Origin: Nectonema munidae
Taxonomy: Eukaryota; Nematomorpha; Nectonematoida; Nectonematidae
Assembly (NCBI GenBank): GCA_030549495.1
Contig: JAUIRK010000917.1
Coordinates: forward strand, 434,001-498,000
DNA length: 64,000 bases
Direction: 5' to 3'
Under the pieces are notes generated by a model that saw only the letters and a program-made list of their open reading frames with translations, was not told the DNA's origin and searched no databases. Both the position numbers and the translations under genes were made by a program. Shown piece after piece: positions 51,660-63,780 of the stretch; positions within the stretch are counted from its first letter, which is position 1, and every line of letters begins with the position of its first letter.

Positions 51660-52018
51660 TACAGAACATCTAGAGATTATTTTCCTCATGGTGGTTGCAT
51701 CATGGATTGAAGATCCAGAACATTTATTTTGCATGATTTGACGATATTTTTAAATGTAAAGTTTTTTTACAGTTTTAAAATGTTAGCCTTGAATATAATT
51801 AAAGAATGCAAATAAGAATTTTGTGTATAAATTTTTAAAAAAAATTATATTTATCAATGGAAAATTTTATTTACTTTCAAGTCATTTTTTCGAGATGAAT
51901 TTTAAAAGCCTAAGAATTTTTTTAGATTTATGAATTTATACTTATATTCGGTTTTTTTTTAATTTTTTTGTATAAGTTTGTATAAATTTTTCTACAAATA
52001 ATAATTATTCCCATTTAA
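51660..52018. other. PAF1 3' flank
   Basis: AT-rich 3' flanking sequence. A variant poly(A) signal ATTAAA occurs at about 51798-51803, roughly 140 nt after the stop codon, and is the best candidate for transcript end formation. Confidence 0.4.
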
Positions 52019-52303
52019 TACCGTAAAATATTTTAATTTCGTGAGAACAAAATTTGACGGATTCAAGTTCAAAAACAAATTCGCGAGTATTTAATTTCGG
52101 GAATAAACTTTTCTAAAAAAAATTACTTTTTTACTTGTTGAGCACCTAATATCGAAATTACAGTTTTTTTTTAATTTTATATGTGAAAGATTTTAAATGT
52201 TATAAAAAATTTCATACAAAAAACTTGAAATTCTAGAAATTAAGTTCGCATAATATAATTTCGCAAAATTTTTGTATTCGCGAAAATTTCTTACTTTACA
52301 GTA
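52019..52303. mobile_element. Tc1/mariner-type MITE
   Basis: TA flanks on both sides. The ends CCGTAAAATATTTTAATTTC and, inverted, CTGTAAAGTAAGAAATTTTC are similar, followed by facing TTCG-CG motifs. It is about 285 bp and non-coding. It stops only about 5 bp before the target duplication of the following hAT element. Confidence 0.65.
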
Positions 52304-52315
52304 TTCTGTTTAGTG

Positions 52316-55300
52316 CAGTGTTGGATGGGTTTTGTGGCCTCAAGGCACACTTTAAGATTGGCCTGGACTAAGCCCGTCAGAAGAAAAATTCAAAGGAGGA
52401 GGGGGGCGGGGAGTTAATCGAAAAAGTTTTTTGATGTCTCTCCATATTTACAGGTCTGATATGAATTAATATAAATTTTAAAATATAAAAAAAAATTATT
52501 ATTGCACAATTTAAAATGTTTTTTAGATTTTAGTATTGCACATTTTAAAAATTTTAAGTGAAGTCGATTTCATCTAGATTCTAGAACCTCTCTTTCAATA
52601 CACATAAGTGCCAGTACCCCAAGGCGATCCTGTGTCATAGTTGATCGCATCACATCCATAATTCTGGATAGCTGCGAAAAAGAGCGTTCTCCCGAGCAAT
52701 TAGTAGACATCAATTACAAATATATTCTAAAAATTACCTCTGTGTTCGGGAATGCAATATATACCCCGTTTGTGTGCAATAACTTGAAAATGTGTTGGGC
52801 AATGCCCGTTGACTCTTTTCTGTTATATTTTTTGACTGTTCTTTGTACCAAAAAATAAATTGTGTAAATTCTGTGTAAAATTCAGAAGATAAATCTTTTT
52901 GGTATAAATTAACAAGTCTTTCGATTGAAACTTTAATATCTTCATCGGATATCGAATCAATTCGGTTAAAACACTAAAACGCTCTTGAATAAATGAATAT
53001 GATTTAATGCGTTGCTTCAAAGCACTGTTGATCTGGTCAATTATAACATAAAAAGTGTTCACTTTAAATCTATCCACTCCTGACATTTTTTTTATAGCAT
53101 CAACAGCACTTCCTTCACAAAAATGCTTTTTTCTTTTCGGTATATGACGTGATTCATTTTCAAACTTATAAGATTTGTCCGCACTCTGGTCAGAAGCTTT
53201 TTCATCGTAAAAGTCAAACTTTCCGCTACATTCAATCACAAATTTATCTAGGCTTTTCATATAACAGCTGTAGTCAGTTCAATGCTGGAGTAGTATGCTG
53301 CATTGATTAAAGCACTGCAAAATGTCTTTCCATAACTCACACATAAAAGCCACCACTTTAGTAACCATTTGCTTTGCCAAAGCATTTGCCTGATTTCCAG
53401 TTTGGTTATTATTAGTTGCGATTTCTTCTAGAGCACTCTGGAATTGCTTACCTCCTCTGAAAAGAGCCTCAGTAGCTTTTGCTCTAGCGGACCATCGAGT
53501 TTAACACAGGGGAACAAAATTCCTCATCGATGTGTAGAACCCAAAAAAATTTATACAACTGGTGCAAAAACCCGAAGTAAGAAACAGCTTCAACGCAACA
53601 GCCCACTGCAGATTGGCTTACTAAATTAAGCGAGTGACATGCGCACGGAATATAATCGACTAAGTGATTCTTTTTTTTTTCAAAATTTGCTGCATTCCAA
53701 TATATTTGTCAGACATATTGCTTGCATTGTCATAGGTCTGACCACGGCAGTAATAAAAATCAATCTTCTGCTTCGACAAGTACTGAAGAAGAGTATCTGC
53801 GAGATTCTGGCTAGTGTGACTGGAAATATGATGAAAATGAGAAATCGTTCTAGGGGCTCATAATTTGTCATTTTAACATGACGAATTAAATTATTGTGAG
53901 CTGGTCTGTAGAGAAATATCTGGTATTGAATCCAATGAAACAGAAATATCTAGACCTAACAATCTCTTGTTTGATGAAACTGAGCACTTTATGTCCATAG
54001 TAACAATTTCATCACATATTGTTTTAGAAAGGTAGGATGAATCGCGCACGCGATTTACAAATTGACGAATATGTTGAGGTAGAAGAGGATCAAATTGACC
54101 AATCAGTTCTAATATTTCCAAATAATTACCATTGCTCCTAGAACCGATAATCTCATTGCTTCCCCAAAGTAGTAAACCCCTTTCACAAAAAAATTTAATT
54201 GTTGCAACACAACGTGTAAGCACATTTTTCCAATAACTTTGCTCGCAAATATTTTTGTATAACTTTTCTTCAATGTGGCCAGCAGCAGAAGAGCTGTCAG
54301 CTAGATTAGGTAGCTCGTTTCATGAACTTTCAAAGTTTGATTAATATTTTTTCAGTCATTATCTCCTGATGTAAATAATGTTATACTTCTATTTGAAGAA
54401 AACAATATACATGGGAAGCAAAATAAACTAGCCTTGGATGGAGAATAAACAAGCCACTCATGATCGACAACCTCCCCATTTGGTAAAACGCATGAAAATG
54501 CATAAGAAAAAGCGGTTCACCACAGAATATTCGCCTTTGGTTTCTGGATATTCATTTGCTTTATTTCGAAAGTGGTCTATACCAGTACTATTGAGTACAT
54601 CACGCATTTTCTCTATGTTTTCCAGCAAACCAACATCTGGTACGACTTGAATTGATTGTAAATTCTGAATGTCTGTACTGGTTGAAGTTTCTACATCATC
54701 ATCATCATCAAAATCATGGCTATAACTCTTGTTCAGGTTGAGAAAAAACAGGATGATCGTTTTTTTAGGATTTCACTTGTTTCCGGCTTCTTTATCTTTA
54801 TCAACAAAATGGTAAAATGAAATTAATTTACGAGTTTTGGCCTTTTTCCTTTTTCTTCTTCGATTCTCTTTCTCAGCCACTTTTAGGTTTTGACATGATA
54901 AAGGTAGAGGTACCATGGGATGTTTTCATCGAGAAGGCACAATTGCGCCGCTTGTATCGAACTATGAGAAAGTATGCTTGATACAGAATCGAACCCAAAT
55001 CTAACCAACCTTACTCACGCCTGCAAAAATTAAACATGTTTTTGACATGATAAACAATGTAAATTAAAGAATTTAAGTATTTCTGAAGAAAAATAAAAAA
55101 TCAATATATCAAATGTTTTTAAAAATGAAAACGCTTTACCCCTTACTTATTTCAAAACTAAAAAACAGGACAACGCCATTTTATTTAGGATAAGTTTATC
55201 AAAGAAATTTAAAAAGATAAAATATAATAAATTAAAATTAATTATTTTTTTTAATTTAATTTTTTTAATATTTTTTTCAATTAATTATTATTATTAAATT

Positions 55301-55536
55301 TTTAATTTTCTTAAAAAAATTTTTATATTTATTATTTCAAATTTTCAAATAGAATTTAAATCAATGAGATTATATCTCAAATCTTAGATCCTTTAAATTT
55401 TCTGAACTGACTAAAAACAAACTGTAAAAAAACTGAAAAAAATTAATTTATAACTGATCCTGATAAAAAGTGGCCTGTGATTTTTTCGTGGCCTCAAGGC
55501 ACATGCCTAGTTTGCCTAATGTTTAATTCGGCTCTG
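52316..55536 (-). mobile_element. hAT transposon, ZMYM1-like (TTF domain/DUF4371), 3.2 kb
   Basis: The ends CAGTGTTGGAT and inverted CAGAGCCGAAT are flanked by GTTTAGTG (52308-52315) and GTTTAGTA (55537-55544), an 8-bp duplication with one change. GGCCTCAAGGCAC repeats lie near both ends in opposite orientation. Minus-strand pieces run in order: TTF-type finger region (WLVYSPSKASLFCFPC, ~54480-54430), CVATIKFFCERGLLLWGSNE (~54208), GNYLEILELIGQFDPLL (~54130), SYLSKTICDEIVTMDI (~54030), EPLERFLIFI (~53860), YYCRGQTYDNASNMSDKYIG (~53755), then KFDFYDEKASDQSADKS and C-terminal pieces (~53220-52830). Frames shift several times, so it is inactive, but the full length and both termini are present. 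A SINE is nested at 54902-55024. Confidence 0.88.
54902..55024 (-). repeat. tRNA-derived SINE nested in the ZMYM1-like hAT
   Basis: Reverse copy of the SINE at 28212. It shares GCGTGAGTA-GGTTGGTTAGAT, the B box GGTTCGATTC, the body CATAGTTCGATACAAGCGG and GTGCCTTCTCGATGAAAACA. It lacks about 25 bp between the A- and B-box regions. It inserted after the hAT. Confidence 0.8.
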
Positions 55537-55829
55537 GTTTAGTATGGTACCACGACTAATCCATCATGCATGCATGACATGTAGTGCATGCATAAGTTTT
55601 TTAAATTTTCGAAAAATTTTATTTTAACCAAAAGTATTTGCTTTGCGCCAAATTCTATTCCATATTATTGAAATGATTATCTTCCTTCTTGTATGCAATT
55701 ATTTAACTCCTTAACCCTATTAGAGCTGGGCAAAATTTGTCCGCTCAAGTGCTGGGGGCGTAAAGTGCCACCCTATTTTTCTCAGATATTAATAAGTTTT
55801 TATAAATATTTTTAATGTTACATATATAT

Positions 55830-57260
55830 TTCAACTATGCTGAATTCAGTGGTGATGTCCATTTTTTATCAAAATCAATCAAACCTTTCAAAAAATTGAT
55901 TTATATTTGACAGCTCATCTCAAAAAGGAACTTTTTATTTAAATAATTATATAAAGTTTTTTACGCATGTATACCCATTTTCAAATATGCTGAATTCAGT
56001 GGTGATATTCATTTTTTTTTATGAAAATCAATCAAACCTGTCAAATAATTGATCTAAATGTGACAGCTCATCTCAAAAAGGAACTTTTTATCTAAATAAG
56101 TATATAAAGTTTAAATATGCTAAATTCAGTGCTGATATTCATTTTTTATGAAAATCAATCAAACCGGTCAAAAAATTGATCTAAATGTGACAGCTCTTCT
56201 CAAAAAGGGACTTTTTATCTAATAAGTTTATAAAGTTTTTTATACATGTATACCCATTTTCAAATATGCTGATTTCAGTGGTGATATTCATTTTTTATGA
56301 AAATCAATCAAACCTGTCAAAAAATTGATCTAAATGTGACAGCTCATTTCAAAATGGAACTTTTTATCTAAATAAGTATATAAAGTTTTTTACACATGTA
56401 TACCCATTTTCAAATATGCCGAATTCATTGGTGATATTCATTTTTTATGAAAATCAATCAAACCTGTCAAAAAATGGATCTAAATGTGACAGCTCATTTC
56501 AAAAAGGAACTTTTTATCTAAATAAGTATATAAAGTTTTTTACACATGTATACCCATTTTCAAATATGCTGAATTCAGTGGTGATATTCATTTTTTATGA
56601 AAATCATTCAAACCTGTCAAAAAAGTGATTTACATATGACAGCTTATCTCAAAAAAGAAACTTTTTATCTAAATAATTATATAATGTTTTTTACACATAT
56701 ACTTATACACCCATTTTCAAGCATGCTGAATTCAGCGGTGATATTCATTTTTTTTATAAAAATCAATTAAAGTTATCAAAGCATTGATTTATATATGACA
56801 GCTCATCTTAAAAAGGAACTTTTTATCTAAGTAATAATATAAAATTTTTTACACATATATACCCATTTTTAAGCATGCGTAATTCAGTGGTGATATTCAT
56901 TTTTTTTATAAAAATCAATCAAAACTGTCAAAAAATTGATTTATCCCAAAAAGAAAGGATCAGGCATGGTCTTTTGAATTAGAGAATTACGTTTAATAGA
57001 AAGTATAGGGAGGTTATGAAGTTTACCATGTATGGCATTTTACACACATATACCCATTTTCAAGTAGACTGTGTTTACTGGTTATATTCCTTTTTTTTAA
57101 TAAAAATTAGTCAAACCTGACAAAATAATTTAAATATGATAGCCCATGTCAAAATTAAAATTTTTATTCTTATAAAAAGTTTTTTATACATTTCAAGTAT
57201 GCAGAATTTAATGGTGATGTTCATTTTTTATGAAACCAATAAAACCTGTCAAAAAATCGA
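55830..57260. repeat. ~150-bp tandem array (satellite-like)
   Basis: About nine copies of a unit containing GGTGATATTCATTTTTTATG, AATCAATCAAACCTGTCAAA and GTGACAGCTCAT. Clean examples start at 56281, 56431 and 56581, exactly 150 bp apart. Outer copies are more diverged. Confidence 0.92.
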
Positions 57261-57949
57261 TTAAACCTGTAAATCAATGTCAAATATATAAACATAAAAA
57301 TAACTTCTACTTGCAGTATTTCTCTGGTAATTATTTTCTTAATTTATTTAATAAACCAACTTTAGGTGTTTAATTCACTCAAAATATTTCATTCTACAGT
57401 AACTTATGTAACTCGATAGAACCTCCATCTTTTTGGCTATACAAATTCGTTATCGGCTCGTAGTCTCTATGTCATATTATAATTTACAGTATGTAATTTT
57501 GGTATTCATTCTAGGATGATCCTTTCTTGGTAGCTCTTTTTTCATTAGAAATTTATATTCTTCAATGTGTGTTCGAAAATTTTTTTATAAGGATAAAATT
57601 ACTTTTTTCCTCTCATGCCTGAATATTTGTCAATCAATCTCATTTCAAAGGTTATTTTCTGATGAATCATTCGTGATGTTGATTGTTCAATTACAAAAAG
57701 TTGTCAACGTTCTTTATCTAAAAAATTATCTCTTTGACACAAAGGAAAAAGATGGACAAATTCAATTTAAATTAAAAATATCTTGATAGTGACTAAATTC
57801 TCACATATTGGCATCTGTGCCATTTTTGATAAATCTGACCTATTCTAAATTTTCAGATTTCCTACCCATCTTAGCTAAATGTTAACTGTAATCCTAGATG
57901 ATAAGCTATAGATTTAAATATTTTTCATTTGTAAAAGAGGAACTTCTTT

Positions 57950-59330
57950 TTCACAGTCAAAATATTTTTGAAGACAGTATCTAGAAGTAAACCGCAAATC
58001 TGATTCAAGCTTTCAGATATTTTAAAACATAAATGCCAAACCTGAGTCCAAAAATGAAACCAGCATCTTCCATTTGGCATAAAAACAGATATTTTATTTA
58101 AATTTCAAAAATATTTCTGTATACATTAGACGTAAATCGAAAATTTGATTGACACTTTAATACATTTAAAACTCTAAATGCAAAAAATGATTTCAGAAAT
58201 AAAAATTATCATGGTCGAATTGGTATAAAAACATATATTTCATGTAAAATTAGAGAGAATATTTTGGGGTATAGTTTTCAGACATAAACCGCAAATTTGA
58301 TTGACACTAGCAGCAAAACCTCTAAATGCCAAAACTTTGTTCAGAAATGAAATCATCATGATCTATTTGCTATAAAAACAAATTTTAGAACTAAACGAAA
58401 ATTTAATTGATACTTATATGTATTTTCAAATACAAACTGCAAAAATTGAGTCCATAAATGAAACTAGCATGGTCGATTTGGTATAAAAACATATATTTAT
58501 TGTAAAATTTGAATGAATGTTTTTGGAGACAATTTTTAGAAGTAAACCGCAAATTTGATTAACACTTATAGGTATTTTCACATCCTAAATGTAGAAAATG
58601 AGTTCAGAAATGAAAACAGCATGATTGATTTGGTATAAAAACATATATTTCAAGAGAATATTTTTGGAGACAATTTTCAGAAGTAAACCGCAAATTTGAT
58701 TAATACTATTTTCAAATCCTAAATGTAAAAAATGAGTTCAAGAATGAAAACAGCATGATTGATTTGGTATAAAAACAAATATTTCATGTAAAATTGAGAG
58801 AATATTTTTGGAGATAGCTTTTAGAAGTAAACCGCAAATTTTGACTGATATTTTAAAACCTCTAAATGTGAAAAATGAGTTCAGAAATGAAAACAGCATG
58901 GTTGATTTGGTATAAAACATATATTTCATTCTAAAATTTGAATGAATGTTTTTGGAGAAAATTTTTAGAAGTAAACCGCAAATTTGATTAACACTTATAG
59001 GTTGTTTCACATCCTAAACGTAAAAAATGAGTCCAGAAATGAAACCAGCATGGCCGAGCCATATATTCAAGGTGGCCGATAATTTTTAGTAGTAAACCGC
59101 AGCAAACTATAGGTTTCATTAAGTATAACACATATATTTTATGTAAAATGTGAAGGAATGTTTTTGGAGACAAATTTCAGAAGGAAACCGCAAATTTGAT
59201 TAATACTTATAGGTATTTTCAAATCCTAAATGTAAAAAATGAGTCCAGAAATGAAAACAGCATTACCGATTTAGTATAAAAACATATATTTTATGTAAAA
59301 TTTTAAGGTATATTTTATTAGATATATTTT
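57950..59330. repeat. ~143-bp tandem array (satellite-like)
   Basis: About nine diverged copies of a unit containing AAGTAAACCGCAAATTTGAT, AATGAGTTCAGAAATGAAA and ATTTGGTATAAAAACATATA. Neighbouring clean copies at about 58542, 58683 and 58827 are spaced roughly 143 bp. The 90-codon minus frame at 58738-59010 is a product of the repeat. Confidence 0.9.
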
Positions 59331-59709
59331 TGATCAATCAAAATTTTGATTGACATTTTCTAAAAAGTAGCCGTGATTATTTAAAAAATTAAATATATAA
59401 AGTGTTATGCCTTCCAAATTGTATATAATTATAAATTTTCAAGGTATTATATAATATAGATCCTAAGTTATAAGGTTAAGTACAGATAATGTCAAAATTT
59501 TGCTGAAAAATTTTAATTTTTGATTTTGATTGACAGTTTTGGACATGAAAGGGTCATTCAACTACCATGAAAATGGTTTCAAAAGATGCAGCTAGCGATT
59601 TTAGGAAAAGTCACATAATTTGAAGGGATATGATTCAGCCAATTTTCTACAATTAATTTTTTAGTGAAGGGGGGGGCGTTTTACGCCCCCCAGCACTCTC
59701 ACTAGCAGG

Positions 59710-60752
59710 TCTATAGTACATACTGGAGTTTCTGTGTGTATAAGTTTCAAGATTGTCTATTCTTCCTCGTGAAATTTTTTTTGTAAATAACCCAAGACCT
59801 TCACAACAATCGGATTTGATTAAAATAAATAGAAGTTTCACATGAAAGTTCGCCACAATAATTTATAATTCACTTTCTTGGATTAGAGGAAATTCTTCCA
59901 AAAATAAGGTATTCCGCTGTTTTTGCGTATTCGTTATGGCGATTTGAATGATTTACTCTGTAATTCTCTCTTTATTTTCTTAAAATTGTTACCATAAATC
60001 ATTCATTCATTAAAATGAAAAAAGGTAAAATTATAAAGATTTTAGGTTATTGAGTCGCCACTGGTGTCTTATAATGTAAGATAAAGGATAGTAGTTATGA
60101 TTTTTAAAATATACGCTCTTCCCTAGTTATTTGTCTATCAAAAATATTCTTGAAACTGTTAAATTATATCTTATCGAAGGAAATAAGAAAGGATTTTTTT
60201 ATTACAATTCCGAAATGTGTGAATATATAAGTTTTAATACTTAAAATTATTTTTAAAGTCTATTTATTAGAAAACTATGACAAAATTTTTTATAACGTTT
60301 AAGGTCAATTTTTATCACCCTGTTCATAACATTTATTTTTTTGAGCATGAAATGATGTACAACGGATGTGAAATCTTTTCAAGCCTTTGCCATTCTTCTT
60401 GATTACACTTCATATCAAAGTTTCTTCCATTTCTAAACTTAGAATGAAATCTTTCACAGATGTGAGATCTTAATCCAAACCTAAGGTTATATAAATCGGT
60501 TTCTCTCAATTTCCCGTTCACCTTCCTTTTTTATTCCTTTTTCGAGTAACCCTTTCTAAGCTTTTTATCGGATATTATTCAAAACACAAATCTTTATATG
60601 AAGGGACATTGAAAACAAAAGTAGAAAAATATACAAATCTGGAATTTTTCGAATATTAATATTTGAATCAATAAACAAAATTCAAAAAACATTTCAAAAA
60701 GTTCCAATTTTCTAGATTTTATTTTTGAAAAAAAGAGTTTAACGATTAACTT
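59710..60752. other. AT-rich gap
   Basis: No gene supported. Minus frames at 59653-59856 (67 codons, partly in the foldback end) and 60333-60521 (62 codons, charged) have unbiased composition but no motif I recognise. Confidence 0.4.
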
Positions 60753-60854
60753 TTAACTGATTAACGACCAGAGTCGTCTATAGTCCACTTTATAAATATA
60801 CGATCGTAGGCTTTACACTAGATATCGTTAGATTATTCTGGCCGAAAGGGTTAA
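60753..60854. mobile_element. piggyBac-type MITE, CAGACGATATC family, inverted copy
   Basis: TTAA at 60753 and 60851. It carries AACGACCAGAGTCG at one end and, inverted, CCCTTTCGGCCAGAATAATC at the other. It is a shortened (102 bp) reverse copy of the family seen at 25915 and 35872. Confidence 0.7.
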
Positions 60855-61370
60855 TTAATAAATATATAACATTATAAGTTGATTTTTTTCATGGAATTAT
60901 TAAAATATATCAATTAAAGCATTTTTTAAATTAAATTTAAACTATCAGTATGGGTAAAATTATCAACAGATTTAATATCTAGACAAAGTTAAAAAAAGTA
61001 AAATTCTAAACTGATTCAATTTTTTTAAAATGATATTCAAATAATTTTATCTGCGATTTTTTCCCATTTTGGTATTAATTTTAACTATACAATTGGTAAA
61101 CCAATATTTTACTATATACTTTACTCTTCAAATAGTAATATTACTTACTTTTATTTGAGTTTATGAAAAAATGTATGAATATGCTAATAGAATTTGTGAT
61201 GTATGACTGAAATATATCTCCAAAAATATTCATGGATGTTTTAAATGTTTATACTAAATAGACCATGCTGAATTTTTTTTCAATTAGAGTAAAAGAACAT
61301 GCGGAATTATCAATAATATGGCCTATTTCTGAAAAAAATATAGTCTGCTTGTTTTTAATGGATATAAATA

Positions 61371-61896
61371 ATCAATTCACCGACAGTCAATTCACCAATG
61401 TGTTAATTCACCGACAATTAATTTCACTGAAAAAAAATATATTGATTTACAATTAAAACTCAGAATTGAATTATTTTAATATTTTAATTATTTTTAATTA
61501 ATTTAATTATTTTAATATTTTGTTCTTTTATCTACTGCTTTTTTTCTTTTGTTTAAATATCTGATCTTTTTCTTTCTGCTTCTTTTTCTTTTATTAAATT
61601 CCTATTCAATGCTTATTTTTTTCCAAAATATAAAGTTAAAAAAATTATAAGCTCATAGTTATTATTATATAAAAAGATGTATCAACTTTTAATCCTGAAA
61701 ATCCTCTCATTTCTTATTTGAAAGCAAATGCCAATAATATTTCCTTTTAAAGTTTGAAAGCTTTTTATTTATAATAAAACTTCACATTTTTAATTTATTG
61801 AGTGTTTTTTCTCATTTAAATCGGTGAATTGACACATCACTGATGGTGAATTGACAGTCGGTGAATTGAGGGCGAATTGAAGTCGATGAATTTACC
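61371..61896. repeat. Inverted-repeat element with TCAATTCACCGAC sub-repeats
   Basis: TCAATTCACCGAC-like units occur three times at 61372-61432 and, in opposite orientation (GTCGGTGAATTGA), four times at 61818-61895. The middle is AT-rich and non-coding. This is probably a MITE with repetitive ends. Confidence 0.6.
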
Positions 61897-62329
61897 AGAT
61901 ATGAGTTTTTATAATTAAATAAAAATAGAGTTATGAATTCATTCCTTCACTAGCGCATTCCTGGATTAAGTCTCTTAGAGGCCCTAAGCACTTAAGACTT
62001 TGATGCCCTAGATTATGTGATTAAAATATAAAAAATAATGAACCACACAAAATTTTATTCATCAAAAAGAAACAAAACTATCCGTAAAAAAGAAGACAAT
62101 GTTTTTTTGTTTACTTTCACTCACATTTAAAAAGTTCCTCTGATTTGTTAAACTGCAAAGTTTTAAATCAGATCCTCAAAATTGATTTAACGTAACACAT
62201 CTTCCTCTATACTTAATAGGGATAATGCATCCAGCCTGCCTTGTTGGATAGTAGTTCTAATAGAATACAATGTGTGGCCATTAATTTCGATTTCTGGCAC
62301 TGATCCTAAGCGAATGCGAAAAATTTTTA
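61897..62329. other. Short gap before the Tigger relic
   Basis: No coding sequence seen. A stretch near 61965-62005 (CTTAGAGGCCCTAAGCACTT) looks like the end of another dispersed repeat. Confidence 0.4.
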
Positions 62330-63230
62330 AGATAACAGAAAAATGAGCTTCTCGACATGCTCAAGAAAGGGAGATAATTTGCCGTGGTTGACCGCCATTA
62401 TGGAATGAATGGTTGGTTACATCAAGAAGGAAGAGAAGAACATCAGGTCTACTGCAACATTGACTTTCAACAAGACGGCGAAAAGAATCCTAACTTCTTA
62501 TAATAAGTAAATCGTTAAGATGGAAGCTACATTAGACGTGTTGATTAATGATTACCATAGAAAAAACATCTCCTTGGATACTCACACCATAAGAACTAAT
62601 GCGAAGAAACTTTACGACCCCATGGCAGAGAAAATAGAGAGGATATCAGTGACCAAGAAGAGCACGACAATTACGATGACAATGAACCATGACCATCGAC
62701 TGGATCTCCTAGCAAATCAACCGAATTCATTGCCAGCAAGGGCTGATTCGATAGATTCAAGAAGCGCTTCTACTCAAGAGCGTAAGTCTACATGGATGAA
62801 ACTATTGGAAGAAGATTCCATCTCGCACTTTCATAATGAAGGAGGAAGTCACAGTTTCTTGTTTTAAGGCTCCAAAAGATCGAGTCACGTTGATATTCTG
62901 TGCGAATGCTACATGAAATATGCTAAATCCAGAGCTTATTTATAAGTCCAAAAATTCAAGAGCTCTAAAAAGCAAAAATAAGAACATGTTGCCTGTGTAT
63001 TGGATACATAACCTTAAGGCGTGGATTACAAAAATTCTTACGATGGACTGGTTTTATCAGTGGTTTATTACAGATGTTAAGTTTATCTAGAAGAGAAAGA
63101 CCTTTAGTTCAAAGTACTTCTGTTGATAAATAATGCTGGAAGCCATTCTGTCCACATTACACATGATGAGGTCCAGTTTACTTATTTTTATTAATGACGT
63201 TTCCTTTGAAAAAAAGTGGTTACCATGTAC
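62330..63230 (+). mobile_element. Tigger (pogo/CENP-B type) transposase relic
   Basis: Plus strand, in order: RSTATLTFNKTAKRI (~62450), the CENP-B-type helix region VLINDYHRKNISLDTHTIR (~62535), EFIASKG-FDRFKKRF (~62720-62775, shifted frame), then the DDE domain KDRVTLILCANA (~62877), LNPELIYKSKNSRALKSKNK (~62923), LPVYWIHNLKAWIT (~62990) and VLLLINNAGSHSVHIT (~63117), where the usual LLDNAPGH aspartate is replaced by asparagine. Several stops and frame changes make it dead. Terminal repeats not identified. Confidence 0.83.
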
Positions 63231-63239
63231 AAAAAATTA

Positions 63240-63780
63240 AAAACTGAAATAGCTAATTAAAACTGAAATTTTATTGAAATTTTTGAGAATTATATGTTTC
63301 ACCTGTTAATGTCCAAGTTATATTGTAGAGCATATGTAGATAGAAATTTTGAAAATCCTTCATTTTAACTTCTTGAACGGTTTCCCAATTATTGTTTTTA
63401 AGGATTCACTATAGTGTGAAGTCTACTTTTCTTTGACTTTTGACTTTATAATTGAAAAAATCTTCTCTATTGAATTGAACATAAAACTATAAGGCGATAA
63501 GAAACTACTCTATGGTTTTTGGTATCGAGACAAAAAAATTTTAATGGGATTTTTTTTATGAATTGCAGCGTTATCCATAACACTGTTCAACAAATTTTTG
63601 CTACAAGCTAAAATATATCATTTTCTAATAGTCCTAAACTGTTATTTTCTAAAAAGTAATCTCTTTATATTCAAAATGCCTCCTATTTTTTGTTATTTAC
63701 GTTTTTGTAAATATATCTACCTATTATCTGTATATATAAAATCACAATACATGTACAAATAAAAGTATGAAAAAACAAAT
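63240..63780. other. AT-rich gap
   Basis: No gene or repeat recognised in this stretch. Confidence 0.45.

Larger units (their letters stand above)
55716..59709. mobile_element. Foldback-like 4-kb element bounded by GC-rich inverted ends
   Basis: The left end CCTATTAGAGCTGGG with AGTGCTGGGGGCGTAAAGTG (~55749) faces, in inverted orientation, CCTGCTAGTGAGAGTGCTGG with GGGGCGTAAAACGCC at 59670-59709. Between the ends lie two tandem arrays (about 55830-57260 and 57950-59330) separated by about 700 bp of unique AT-rich DNA holding a motif-free 73-codon frame. Long arms of tandem sub-repeats around a middle part are the build of Foldback/Galileo elements. No transposase is visible and no target duplication could be fixed. 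Confidence 0.55.

Noticed and set aside
58738-59173. Minus frames of 90 and 61 codons within the 143-bp array
   Set aside because: They repeat with the satellite unit and are by-products of its sequence.
59653-59856. EGLGLFTKK-like stretch as a SET-domain fragment
   Set aside because: Too short, lacks the catalytic NHS and Y motifs, and overlaps the foldback terminus.
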